Source: Planctomycetota bacterium (GTDB lineage: Bacteria; Planctomycetota; MHYJ01; JACPRB01). From it: a stretch of 5,107 bases of DNA. Under the pieces are notes generated by a model that saw only the letters and a program-made list of their open reading frames with translations, was not told the DNA's origin and searched no databases. Each line of letters begins with the position of its first letter. Within the stretch, counting starts at the first letter, position 1. A program made the translations under genes and the position numbers. Where the stretch lies: positions 1 to 5,107 of the forward strand of contig JACQFK010000397.1 of assembly GCA_016200125.1 (NCBI GenBank). Reading direction: 5' to 3'. Shown one piece after another: positions 1 through 5,107 of the stretch.

Positions 1-217
1 CTCCCGCAGCGCCCGGCCCGCGGACCGATCGGTCGCGCCGAGGGAGTCCGCCGCCGCCGTCTGCGGGCTTCGGCCCCCCGTTCCGGCCCTGGACGGCGCG
101 GCTCCCGTCCGTCCCTCCGTCCTTGACGCTCCGCCCCTCTTCTCCCGCCCGCCGCCGCGCCTCTAGCGCGTCCTTCCGCTGTCGCGCGGTCGAATCCCCT
201 CCTCCTCATGAAAGAAG
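1..217. other. Non-coding leader region upstream of the TerC-family gene
   Basis: No convincing gene is visible on either strand: the forward frames hit stops at about 124-126 and 163-165 or run as low-complexity Pro/Arg/Ala sequence, and the reverse strand has no start codon in good context. The right half (about 100-205) is strongly pyrimidine-rich on the plus strand. Visible structure includes a perfect 12-base palindrome GACCGATCGGTC at 23-34 and a possible stem of 55-61 with 92-98 enclosing a GGGC-TTCG-GCCC hairpin at 65-76. A TTGACG at 123-128 has no acceptable -10 partner, so no promoter is called. No known riboswitch is recognised. Confidence 0.6.
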
Positions 218-218
218 G
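214..218 (+). promoter_or_regulatory. Ribosome binding site of the TerC-family gene
   Basis: GAAGG, part of a longer AAGGTGGT that differs by one base from the ideal AAGGAGGT. It lies five bases before the ATG at 224. It decides the start: the in-frame GTG at 218 overlaps the site and would have no spacer. Confidence 0.7.
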
Positions 219-223
219 TGGTC

Positions 224-1168
224 ATGTTTCTTCCCACTCATCCCCTGCTCTGGGCGGGCTTCAACGGCTTCATCCTGCTGATGCTCGCGCTCGATCTCGG
301 CGTCTTTCACCGGAAGGCCCACGCCGTCAAGGTGCGGGAGGCGGTGGCCTGGTCCGTGGTCTGGATCGTCCTCGCGCTGCTCTTCGGCGGCGTCCTGCAT
401 TTCTGGCGGGGGTCGACGCCGGCGCTCCAGTTCTTCACTGGCTACCTGATCGAGAAATCCCTCAGCGTCGACAATCTTTTCGTCTTCCTGGTGGTCTTCG
501 CGTACTTCAAGGTCCCGCCCGCCACCCAGCACAAGGTTCTGTTCTGGGGCATCCTGGGGGCGCTGCTGCTGCGCGCGGGCCTGATCGCGGCGGGCGCCGC
601 GCTGATCGCCCGCTTCCACTGGACGCTCTACGTCTTCGGCGGCTTCCTCGTGCTCACGGGGCTGAAGCTCGCGTTCCAGAAGGGCGACGGCGTGGATCCC
701 GCCGCGAACCCCTTCGTGAGGCTTTTCCGGAGGATCCTGCGCGCGGACGACGAGTACGCCGGGGACCGCTTCTTCGTGGTCCGCGACGGGCGGCGCCGGG
801 CGACCCTGCTCTTCCTCGTCCTGCTCACGATCGAGTTCACGGATCTGGTGTTCGCGCTGGATTCCATCCCGGCGATTTTCGCGGTGACGCCCGATCCGTT
901 CATCGTCTACACGTCGAACGTGTTCGCCATCCTCGGGCTCCGGTCGCTCTACTTCGCGCTGGCCGGGGTGATGGCGCTCTTCTGCCACCTCAAGATCGGC
1001 CTGGCGCTGATCCTGGGCTTCGTCGGGGTCAAGATGCTCCTCGCGGAGGTCGCCCCGATCCCCATCGGCGTCTCGCTGGCCGTGGTCGGCGGCGTCCTGC
1101 TGCTTTCGGTCGCCGCCTCGCTGCTCTGGCCGACGCCCACTTCTGGCGGAACTCGCCCTTCTCGTTGA
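224..1168 (+). CDS. TerC/Alx-family integral membrane protein (probable manganese-linked transporter)
   Basis: A polytopic inner-membrane protein of 314 residues, close to the roughly 320 residues of E. coli Alx. Family hallmarks are visible: LDLGVFHRK at 23-31, EKSLSVDNLFVF at 77-88, IEFTDLVFALDSIPAIFA at 203-220 and TSNVFAILGLRSLYF at 230-244, with acidic residues inside membrane segments (D24, E77, D83, E204, D207, D213). About eight or nine hydrophobic helices are separated by a charged loop at 153-193. TerC-family proteins are linked to manganese export, alkaline or tellurite stress and metal supply to exported enzymes; the ion here is inference. The ATG at 224 is preferred over the GTG at 218 because GAAGG at 214-218 sits five bases before it and would overlap the GTG. 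The conserved part ends near Pro303; the last 11 residues (TPTSGGTRPSR) are read from DNA antisense to the neighbouring WG gene and may not be native. The 3' end overlaps that gene by 140 bp. Confidence 0.93.
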   Translation: MFLPTHPLLWAGFNGFILLMLALDLGVFHRKAHAVKVREAVAWSVVWIVLALLFGGVLHFWRGSTPALQFFTGYLIEKSLSVDNLFVFLVVFAYFKVPPATQHKVLFWGILGALLLRAGLIAAGAALIARFHWTLYVFGGFLVLTGLKLAFQKGDGVDPAANPFVRLFRRILRADDEYAGDRFFVVRDGRRRATLLFLVLLTIEFTDLVFALDSIPAIFAVTPDPFIVYTSNVFAILGLRSLYFALAGVMALFCHLKIGLALILGFVGVKMLLAEVAPIPIGVSLAVVGGVLLLSVAASLLWPTPTSGGTRPSR

Positions 1169-2150
1169 GGAAGCCTTTTCGGCCGTCGAAGGTTTCGGCG
1201 TGGAGGCCTCCGACAAGGGGATCGATCCGCGCGTAGACGGGCTCGACGACCCACTCGCCCTTCGCGTTGATCAAGCCCCAGTTGTCGCCTTGGCGCCCGG
1301 CGCCGAGCCCGTCGTGGAACTCGTAGGCCCATTCGAAGCGGGGCTTCACCACCACGAGGCCCTTCCGGTCGATGGTGCCGTATTTCTCGCCGACGATGAT
1401 CGGCGCGACGCCGCCGGCGAAGTTGAGCGCCCGATCATAGGCCGGGGCGATCACGATCGTTCCCTTCTCGTCGACGAAGCCCCACTTCTCCCCGATGCGG
1501 AGCAGGGCCAGGCCGTCCTTCACCCAGAGCTTGTACTCCGGATCGGCGTCGAAGTCCTCGACGCTCACCCGGTCGCCGATCCGCTTCACGACGCGCTCCG
1601 TCTGGGGGAAGCAGAGCTTGGGATCCAGCTGCCGCGGCCATCCCATGACGAACGCCATCGATTCGCCCTTCGCCGGGTCGATCCGGAGGAAGGGCGGGAG
1701 TCCTTTCTGCCCCAGGAGGAACTTCCGGGGCCCGTCGCGCCCGTCATCCTTCCTGCTGAAGAGTTCCACGAGGGGGGGATCATTGGGCTCGAACGAGGGG
1801 ATCACCGCGGGATTGTTCCGGACGAAGGTCGGGGCGCCTTCCGGAAGGGCGAAGAGTTCGATCAGGATGTCGCGGGCGGAACTGGAATCCGCCGGCAGCT
1901 TCAGGTCTTTCATGGCCTCCAGGTCGGACTTGTCCAGGCCGATCGCCTTGAGCGCGTGGAGCCTGCGCCAGGGAACGTTGGAGCCGCCCGAGGCCGGCCC
2001 GCGGATGAGGCCGGGCTTGGCGGACGCCGCTTTGGGACCGTACCCGGACAGAGCGTCCGCCGCGCTTTCCAGGAAGCCGGGGTCGTCCTTCTCCAGGGCT
2101 TTCGACAGGACCGCGACGGCCTTCCCGGGATCCGGGAGGGTCTTGCCCAC
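1029..2150 (-). CDS. WG-repeat protein, surviving C-terminal part of a broken gene
   Basis: This open stretch gives 373 residues from a GTG at 2150, but no ribosome binding site precedes it and the frame is open back to a TGA at 2265-2267, so the true start was probably the signal-peptide ATG at 2484. The first 100 or so residues look like HEAT-type helical repeats (for example AVAVLSKALEKDDPGFLESA at 11-30). WG repeats follow: WGFVDEKGTIVIAPAYD at 223-239, YGTIDRKGLVVVKPRFE at 257-273, WGLINAKGEWVVEPVYA at 291-307 and a truncated fourth, KGFLNEKGEF at 325-334. WG repeats form beta-rich structures of poorly known, probably binding, function. After residue 334 the sequence collapses into Arg/Ala/Pro-rich protein (339-373) that is simply antisense to the TerC gene. 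No catalytic residues are recognised. Minus-strand coding is favoured over the long plus-strand open frame because the repeats match a known motif. Confidence 0.72.
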   Translation of the reverse strand: MGKTLPDPGKAVAVLSKALEKDDPGFLESAADALSGYGPKAASAKPGLIRGPASGGSNVPWRRLHALKAIGLDKSDLEAMKDLKLPADSSSARDILIELFALPEGAPTFVRNNPAVIPSFEPNDPPLVELFSRKDDGRDGPRKFLLGQKGLPPFLRIDPAKGESMAFVMGWPRQLDPKLCFPQTERVVKRIGDRVSVEDFDADPEYKLWVKDGLALLRIGEKWGFVDEKGTIVIAPAYDRALNFAGGVAPIIVGEKYGTIDRKGLVVVKPRFEWAYEFHDGLGAGRQGDNWGLINAKGEWVVEPVYARIDPLVGGLHAETFDGRKGFLNEKGEFRQKWASARAARRRPKAAGRRRPRPARRRWGSGRPPRGAS

Positions 2151-2484
2151 GGCTTGGGCGACATGCCAGAAGGTCAGGGCATTCGATTCCGCTTCCAGGG
2201 CCTTGAGGAGCGCGGGTCCGCTCCGCGCGGCCTTTTCACGGCCCAGGTTCGTCAGGGTCCGCGCTCACCATTTCCGCGTGGTCGCGTCGCGGGATTTCAG
2301 CCCTTCTTCCACGAAGGGGATGACTTCTTCACCGATCCCGGCAAGATCCAAGGCAATCTGGTACCCGGGATAGAGGTCATCGCCTCCCTTCATCCGGGCG
2401 ATCTCTTTTCGGATGCGGACGGCATTCGGCGATGCCTGGGGGGGCCGCCGTCAGGCCCGCGAGCACGAGAATGAGGAAGGTCAT
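2151..2484 (-). pseudogene. Broken 5' part of the HEAT/WG-repeat gene: signal peptide, frameshift and internal stop
   Basis: The ATG at 2484 opens a lipophilic signal peptide (MTFLILVLAGLTAAP), with AGGA eight bases upstream as a weak ribosome binding site. As written, the frame ends at 2377 after 35 residues. Dropping one base from the seven-C run (plus-strand G7 at 2438-2444) instead reads on as a coherent helical protein: NAVRIRKEIARMKGGDD, then IALDLAGIGEEVIPFVEEGL, then TTRKW. A TGA at 2265-2267 follows that Trp, and beyond it the same frame continues as ARTLTNLGREKAA straight into the downstream open frame. A second Trp (TGG) is the natural residue there, as HEAT-like units often have a WWA..L..LG pattern. 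The shift must lie between about 2380 and 2450, because stops bound both frames. Restored, the gene would encode about 484 residues. A real pseudogene or two sequencing errors are both possible. Confidence 0.72.
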
Positions 2485-2514
2485 CGTTTCTATCCTAACC
2501 CCCGGCGGCCGTGA

Positions 2515-2543
2515 TTGACACTCCTGCCGGACGGGTGGAGAAT
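2515..2543 (+). promoter_or_regulatory. Probable sigma70-type promoter of the secreted unknown protein
   Basis: A perfect -35 TTGACA at 2515-2520 is followed, after exactly 17 bases, by GAGAAT at 2538-2543, which matches four of six -10 positions. Transcription would begin near 2550, giving a leader of about 20 bases that contains the ribosome binding site. It lies in the 84-base divergent gap between the WG gene and this gene. Inferred from sequence only. Confidence 0.55.
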
Positions 2544-2557
2544 GGGACGCCCAGATG

Positions 2558-2565
2558 AAGGAGGT
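2558..2565 (+). promoter_or_regulatory. Strong ribosome binding site fixing a GTG start
   Basis: AAGGAGGT is an eight-base perfect match to the anti-Shine-Dalgarno sequence, ending three bases before the GTG at 2569 (GGAGG to GTG is four bases). It selects this GTG over the in-frame TTG at 2515, which would put a non-hydrophobic stretch before the signal peptide and which lies inside the -35 box. Confidence 0.8.
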
Positions 2566-2568
2566 CCG

Positions 2569-3162
2569 GTGATCCGTCTGCTCGTCCTCGCGGTCCTCGG
2601 CGCGACGGCCCAGGAGGCCGCCCCCTACTCGTTCACGGCGCCGGAGGGATGGCGGAAGGAGCGGATGGAGTTCCCGCTTGGATTTGCGAAGGACCTCGAG
2701 TACAAGGGCCACGAGGACCTGCGCTTCGCGCCGGGGATGTTCAAGCCGGAGGAGCCGGACTACTTCAGCTACGCTTTCGTGATGTGGATCGACGGCAAGA
2801 TGTCCTTCGAGCCGGCGTCGCTGGAGAAGGACCTGCTGAAATACTACAAGGGGCTCTGCGCCGCGGTCGCCGGGGGCAAGAAGCTCGACCTGGACCTCTC
2901 CAGGATCAGCGTCAAGGTCACGAAGCAGGACAAGAAGGGCAAGCTGGGGGGCGAAGACGCCGAGCTGCTCCAGGCGCGGATCGACTGGTACGACCCCTTC
3001 GTCACGGGCAAGCCGATGACGCTGCACCTCGAGCTCTGGGGGCGGCCTGCGGACGCGCAGAAGCGGAGTTGCCTGTTCGCGATCGCGTCGCCCCTGGAGA
3101 AGTCGGCCCCGGTGTGGGAGGCCCTGCGGAAGATCCAGGCCGGCTTCACCTGCCCGAAGTAG
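2569..3162 (+). CDS. Secreted protein of unknown function
   Basis: I do not recognise this 197-residue family by name. A short signal peptide is visible: Met-Ile-Arg, then a hydrophobic core LLVLAVLGATA with a likely cleavage after Ala14 (ATA before QEA). The mature part opens with YSFTAPEGWRKE at 20-31, a pattern seen at the start of PsbP/DUF1795-like domains, but that link is a guess. It is rich in aromatic residues (GMFKPEEPDYFSYAFVMWIDG at 56-76), has a Lys-rich middle, and ends in a helical stretch followed by Phe-Thr-Cys-Pro-Lys. Three cysteines (97, 168, 195) could form one disulfide if exported. No enzyme motif is seen. Codon use looks like its neighbours, with strong third-position GC. 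The gene has its own promoter and binding site, is divergent from the WG gene, and its last 17 bases overlap the end of the convergent zinc-finger gene. Confidence 0.85.
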   Translation: MIRLLVLAVLGATAQEAAPYSFTAPEGWRKERMEFPLGFAKDLEYKGHEDLRFAPGMFKPEEPDYFSYAFVMWIDGKMSFEPASLEKDLLKYYKGLCAAVAGGKKLDLDLSRISVKVTKQDKKGKLGGEDAELLQARIDWYDPFVTGKPMTLHLELWGRPADAQKRSCLFAIASPLEKSAPVWEALRKIQAGFTCPK

Positions 3163-4768
3163 CGCTCTCCTCGCAGCGGCTCCGGTAGCCCTCGAGCGCG
3201 CGGATGAGCTCGCCGAGGATGCCGATCCGCCGCTCCACGGTGGAACGATCCGGCGCCAGGGCCGTGATCGCGACATATTCTTCCCGGGCGCGCGCGAGTT
3301 TCTTCTGTAGCGCCTCGATCCGGGCCAGAAGCGCCCAGAGCGCTTTCTCCGTGGGGAGCGGCGTTTCGGCGCCTTCCGCGATCCCGCAGAACTCCGGCGT
3401 CGCCTCCCGGATCAGCTCGGAGGCCTTCGCCAGGGACTTCTCGATCCGGAGGGCCAGGGCCGCGGCTTCCTCCTTCGCCTTCGCCTCCCGCTTCGCCCGG
3501 GCCGCCGCCTCGGCCTCGGCTTTGGCGCGGGCTTCCGCCTCCGCCTTCGCTCTCGCGCGGGCTTCGGCCTCCGCCCTCGCCCGCGCCCCCTTTGCGTCGG
3601 CTTCCGCCTTCGCGAGGGCCTCCGCCCGCGCGATCGCCTCGGCCTTCGCCTTGGCTTCGGCCTCCGCCTTCGCCAGGGCCTCACGGGCGTCGGCGGCCGC
3701 TTTCGCGAAGGCTTCCTCCCTCGCCTTGGCCTCCGCCTTCCGCGCCGCTTCCCGGGCTTCGGCTTCCGCCTTGGCCAGGGCTTCCGCGCGGGACAGCGCC
3801 TCGGCTTTCTCCTTTGCTTCGGCCTCCGCCTTCAGGGCCGCTTCCTTCGCCCGGGCCTCCTGTCTCTGACGGGCCTCTTCGCGGGCGACCGCCTCGAGCC
3901 TCTGCCGCTCCCTCTCCTCGGCCACGGGATCGGCCTTCGGAGGCTGGGTCGCGGCGACCGGCTTCGGCTCCGGTTCCGGCGGGCGGGTCGGAATCAGCCT
4001 CCACAGCAGCAGGGCCGCCGCCAGGCAGCCGATCGCGATCAGCGCCTGGTTCCGGCGCGAGCGGCGGATGTCCCGGCGGCAGCGCGGCGAGCAGCGGCCG
4101 CCCTGGCTTTCATCCGCGATGCAGAGCGTGCAGATCGGGTCGCCGCAGGCGGAGCAACGCACCACCGCGGGGGTGTCCGGATGGAACACGCAGATCGACT
4201 GGAGGGTCGACCGGCGCGTTCCAGGCAGCAGCATCGGCAGCGGGGTCTCCGGTTTCGGCGGCTCCTCGAGCCAGGTGGGCAGGCCGTCCGATCCCGTGGT
4301 CTCCGCCCGTCCGACCTGGGCCATGCCGAGGATCGAGGTGGGGTCCTTCAGCTTCCCCGGCATCGGCTCCACCGACGAATCCTCGAGTTTGGCGGCCTCC
4401 GCCCTCTTCAGCGCCGCCATGTCCAGGATCGAGGTCTCCGAGGGCTCGTGCTCCGACGCCGCGCTCATCAGGATCGACGACTCGTCGGTCGGCTGCGCCT
4501 GCTCCGCGCCGAGCACGACCGACGGCTCGTTCAGCGACCCCTCGGGGGCCGGCTTGAAGTCGATGCTCGAGAGCGGATCGGGGCCTGCGGGAGGCTTGCG
4601 CTTCGGCGGCTTCTCCTTGGCTTCCAGCGTCTGCTCCGTGAAGCAGAGCAGGGAACAGTAGAGCGTTCCGTCGACGTCGAGCACGCAGAGGGGGCAGGTT
4701 GCCCGGCTGCAGCGGACGCAGCGGCCCGTCGCGTTCCGGCCGGGATGGGTGGCGCAAACGTCGGCCAT
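3146..4768 (-). CDS. Membrane-anchored twin zinc-finger protein with TolA-like helical stalk
   Basis: A 540-residue protein with no characterised counterpart I can name. In order: a B-box-like zinc finger (C5, H8, C17, C20, C25, C28, C38, C42); a Pro/Ser-rich, probably disordered linker (43-185) with recurring S-[IV]-L motifs; a second finger (C193, H196, C205, C208, C213, C216, C226, C230) with exactly the same spacing; a basic stretch RRDIRRSRRN; one membrane helix at about 241-258; Pro-rich sequence; a long Ala/Lys/Glu/Arg helix (about 283-445); and a C-terminal helical domain with cysteines 461 and 532. The basic residues before the helix predict fingers in the cytoplasm and the stalk outside, the topology of TolA. 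Whether it binds a partner protein is inference. The ATG at 4768 is chosen because the first finger begins four residues later; no Shine-Dalgarno site precedes it. It lies downstream of the kelch gene, and its 3' end overlaps the convergent gene by 17 bases. Confidence 0.88.
   Translation of the reverse strand: MADVCATHPGRNATGRCVRCSRATCPLCVLDVDGTLYCSLLCFTEQTLEAKEKPPKRKPPAGPDPLSSIDFKPAPEGSLNEPSVVLGAEQAQPTDESSILMSAASEHEPSETSILDMAALKRAEAAKLEDSSVEPMPGKLKDPTSILGMAQVGRAETTGSDGLPTWLEEPPKPETPLPMLLPGTRRSTLQSICVFHPDTPAVVRCSACGDPICTLCIADESQGGRCSPRCRRDIRRSRRNQALIAIGCLAAALLLWRLIPTRPPEPEPKPVAATQPPKADPVAEERERQRLEAVAREEARQRQEARAKEAALKAEAEAKEKAEALSRAEALAKAEAEAREAARKAEAKAREEAFAKAAADAREALAKAEAEAKAKAEAIARAEALAKAEADAKGARARAEAEARARAKAEAEARAKAEAEAAARAKREAKAKEEAAALALRIEKSLAKASELIREATPEFCGIAEGAETPLPTEKALWALLARIEALQKKLARAREEYVAITALAPDRSTVERRIGILGELIRALEGYRSRCEESATSGR
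3434..3922 (-). repeat. Degenerate repeats encoding the Ala/Lys/Glu-rich stalk
   Basis: The DNA here is a mosaic of near-identical short blocks encoding A-[KR]-A-E-A-type units. The clearest longer repeat has a 162-base (54-codon) offset: 3611-3670 resembles 3773-3832, encoding KAEAIARAEALAKAEADAKG and KAEALSRAEALAKAEAEARE. It probably grew by slippage or unequal recombination. The stalk would be roughly 160 residues, about 24 nm if fully helical. Confidence 0.75.
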
Positions 4769-4777
4769 AGGGGGGGC

Positions 4778-4783
4778 ATTATA
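4778..4783 (-). promoter_or_regulatory. Perfect -10 box just upstream of the zinc-finger gene
   Basis: TATAAT on the minus strand, conspicuous in such GC-rich DNA, ends nine bases before the ATG at 4768. Transcription about seven bases downstream would start near 4771, leaving only about three untranslated bases, and a run of C replaces a ribosome binding site. This suggests a nearly leaderless message. No good -35 is seen 16-18 bases upstream (GGGTGA at 17), so an activator or another sigma factor may be needed. Confidence 0.5.
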
Positions 4784-4843
4784 CCGGAGTATGGGGGGTA
4801 TCACCCATAAACTGAACAAAAGAACGGAAGGGCGAGGAGGGTT

Positions 4844-4862
4844 GACGCCCCCGTCGGGCGCC
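4844..4862 (-). terminator. Hairpin after the kelch gene, possible weak terminator
   Basis: Reading the minus strand, GGCGCCC, a five-base loop GACGG and GGGCGTC form a seven-pair stem (one G-U pair) starting about ten bases after the kelch stop codon. No T-run follows directly; the nearest, TTCTTTTGTT, lies about 20 bases on. It could be a weak or Rho-assisted terminator or an mRNA 3' stabiliser. Confidence 0.3.
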
Positions 4863-4871
4863 CCGCGCCGC

Positions 4872-5107
4872 TCAGGGGGCGTATCGCCAGAGGTCGTTCA
4901 GCATCACCAGGGAGGCGCCGACGGAATCCAGGCCCTGGCCGCCGAAGACCCAGAGGTGACCGAGCGGGTCGAACCAGCAGGCCGCATGGCCGCGGGACCC
5001 CGGCTGGTTGGAGGCCGACGGGATGCCCAGGGTTCCGTACACGCCGGTCTGCGCGCCGACGGTACTGCCGGACATCCAGGTCCAGTTGCTGCCGTCGAAT
5101 TTCCACA
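4872..5107 (-). CDS. Kelch-repeat protein, C-terminal fragment
   Basis: Only the last 77 residues and a stop (TGA, 4872-4874) are inside the window; the gene continues past the right edge. The visible part begins WKFDGSNWTWM, passes through GVYGTLGIPSASNQPGSRG and ends with HLWVFGGQG and LNDLWRYAP, the standard blade signature of bacterial kelch (galactose-oxidase-like) beta-propellers: one blade ending, then a full last blade. Such propellers usually bind proteins or sugars and are often secreted. The partial codon before the first Trp ends in TG, consistent with the Leu of a preceding LW motif. The C-terminus stops right after the last blade motif, with no sorting domain visible. An ATG at 5075 lies inside the blade and is not the true start. 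The zinc-finger gene begins about 100 bases downstream on the same strand. Confidence 0.87.
   Translation of the reverse strand, partial: WKFDGSNWTWMSGSTVGAQTGVYGTLGIPSASNQPGSRGHAACWFDPLGHLWVFGGQGLDSVGASLVMLNDLWRYAP

Noticed and set aside
105..122. G-quadruplex on the minus strand from the CCGTCC-type repeats
   Set aside because: Tracts are mostly only two G long; such patterns are common by chance at this GC content.
1..217. yybP-ykoY manganese riboswitch before the TerC gene
   Set aside because: Neither the GGGGAGUAG-like nor the GCAAGACC-like conserved segments are present.
206..1216. Long minus-strand open frame across the TerC gene
   Set aside because: Its product is a charged Arg/Glu/Asp-rich low-complexity sequence, the usual antisense of a hydrophobic GC-rich gene; the plus strand carries clear TerC motifs.
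2265..2267. TGA recoded as Trp or selenocysteine
   Set aside because: TGA is the normal stop of the TerC, zinc-finger and kelch genes, and a separate frameshift in the same gene points to damage or error.
1200..2474. 424-residue plus-strand open frame antisense to the WG gene
   Set aside because: It stays open over the damaged gene, but it has no recognisable domain, while the opposite strand reads clear WG repeats and a signal peptide.
3204..3869. Plus-strand Ala/Ser/Arg repeat protein
   Set aside because: It is the mirror of the Ala/Lys/Glu stalk repeats on the minus strand; its sequence is pure repeat translation.
3434..3922. CRISPR or tandem repeat array
   Set aside because: The repeats are degenerate, codon-phased and encode a continuous helical protein without spacers.
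3592..4557. Plus-strand Pro/Arg/Ser-rich open frame
   Set aside because: Low-complexity antisense of the zinc-finger gene, which has exact paired metal-ligand spacing on the other strand.
4769..4819. TTG start at 4819 extending the zinc-finger protein by 17 residues
   Set aside because: The extension runs through the TATAAT box and poly-C and has no ribosome binding site; the ATG at 4768 directly precedes the first finger.

Overview
The window is GC-rich, with no tRNA, rRNA, CRISPR array or insertion sequence. It holds four readable genes and one visibly damaged gene. The protein families (TerC/Alx, WG repeats joined to a HEAT-like region, twin B-box-type zinc fingers on a membrane anchor, kelch repeats) and the canonical Shine-Dalgarno sites suggest a high-GC, Gram-negative-type bacterium, perhaps Planctomycetota, Acidobacteriota, Myxococcota or an uncultured relative. 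The phylum is inference; no marker gene is present.

Left to right: 1-217 has no convincing gene. A TerC/Alx-family membrane protein (+, 224-1168) converges on, and overlaps by 140 bp, a minus-strand HEAT-plus-WG-repeat gene (1029-2484). That gene starts with a clear signal peptide, but its reading frame is broken twice: by a one-base shift best placed at a run of seven C, and by an in-frame TGA where a second Trp is expected. Only 1029-2150 (open back to 2264) is intact. Divergent from it, a secreted protein of unknown function (+, 2569-3162) has a good promoter and a strong ribosome binding site. It converges with a 17-bp overlap on a minus-strand gene (3146-4768) for a 540-residue protein with two zinc fingers, one membrane helix and a TolA-like Ala/Lys/Glu helix. 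Upstream of that gene on the same strand is the C-terminal end of a kelch-repeat protein (4872 to beyond the right edge).

The alternating strands and tail-to-tail overlaps show that this is not one operon. At most the kelch and zinc-finger genes could share a transcript, and even there a perfect TATAAT lies 9 bases before the zinc-finger start codon, suggesting its own, nearly leaderless promoter. Most products point to the cell envelope: TerC and the zinc-finger protein are membrane proteins, and the WG and unknown proteins have signal peptides. No joint pathway can be read from the sequence. The most unusual items are the zinc-finger protein (two fingers with identical ligand spacing flanking a repeated S-[IV]-L-type motif, then an envelope-spanning helix) and the double lesion plus fused tails of the WG gene.
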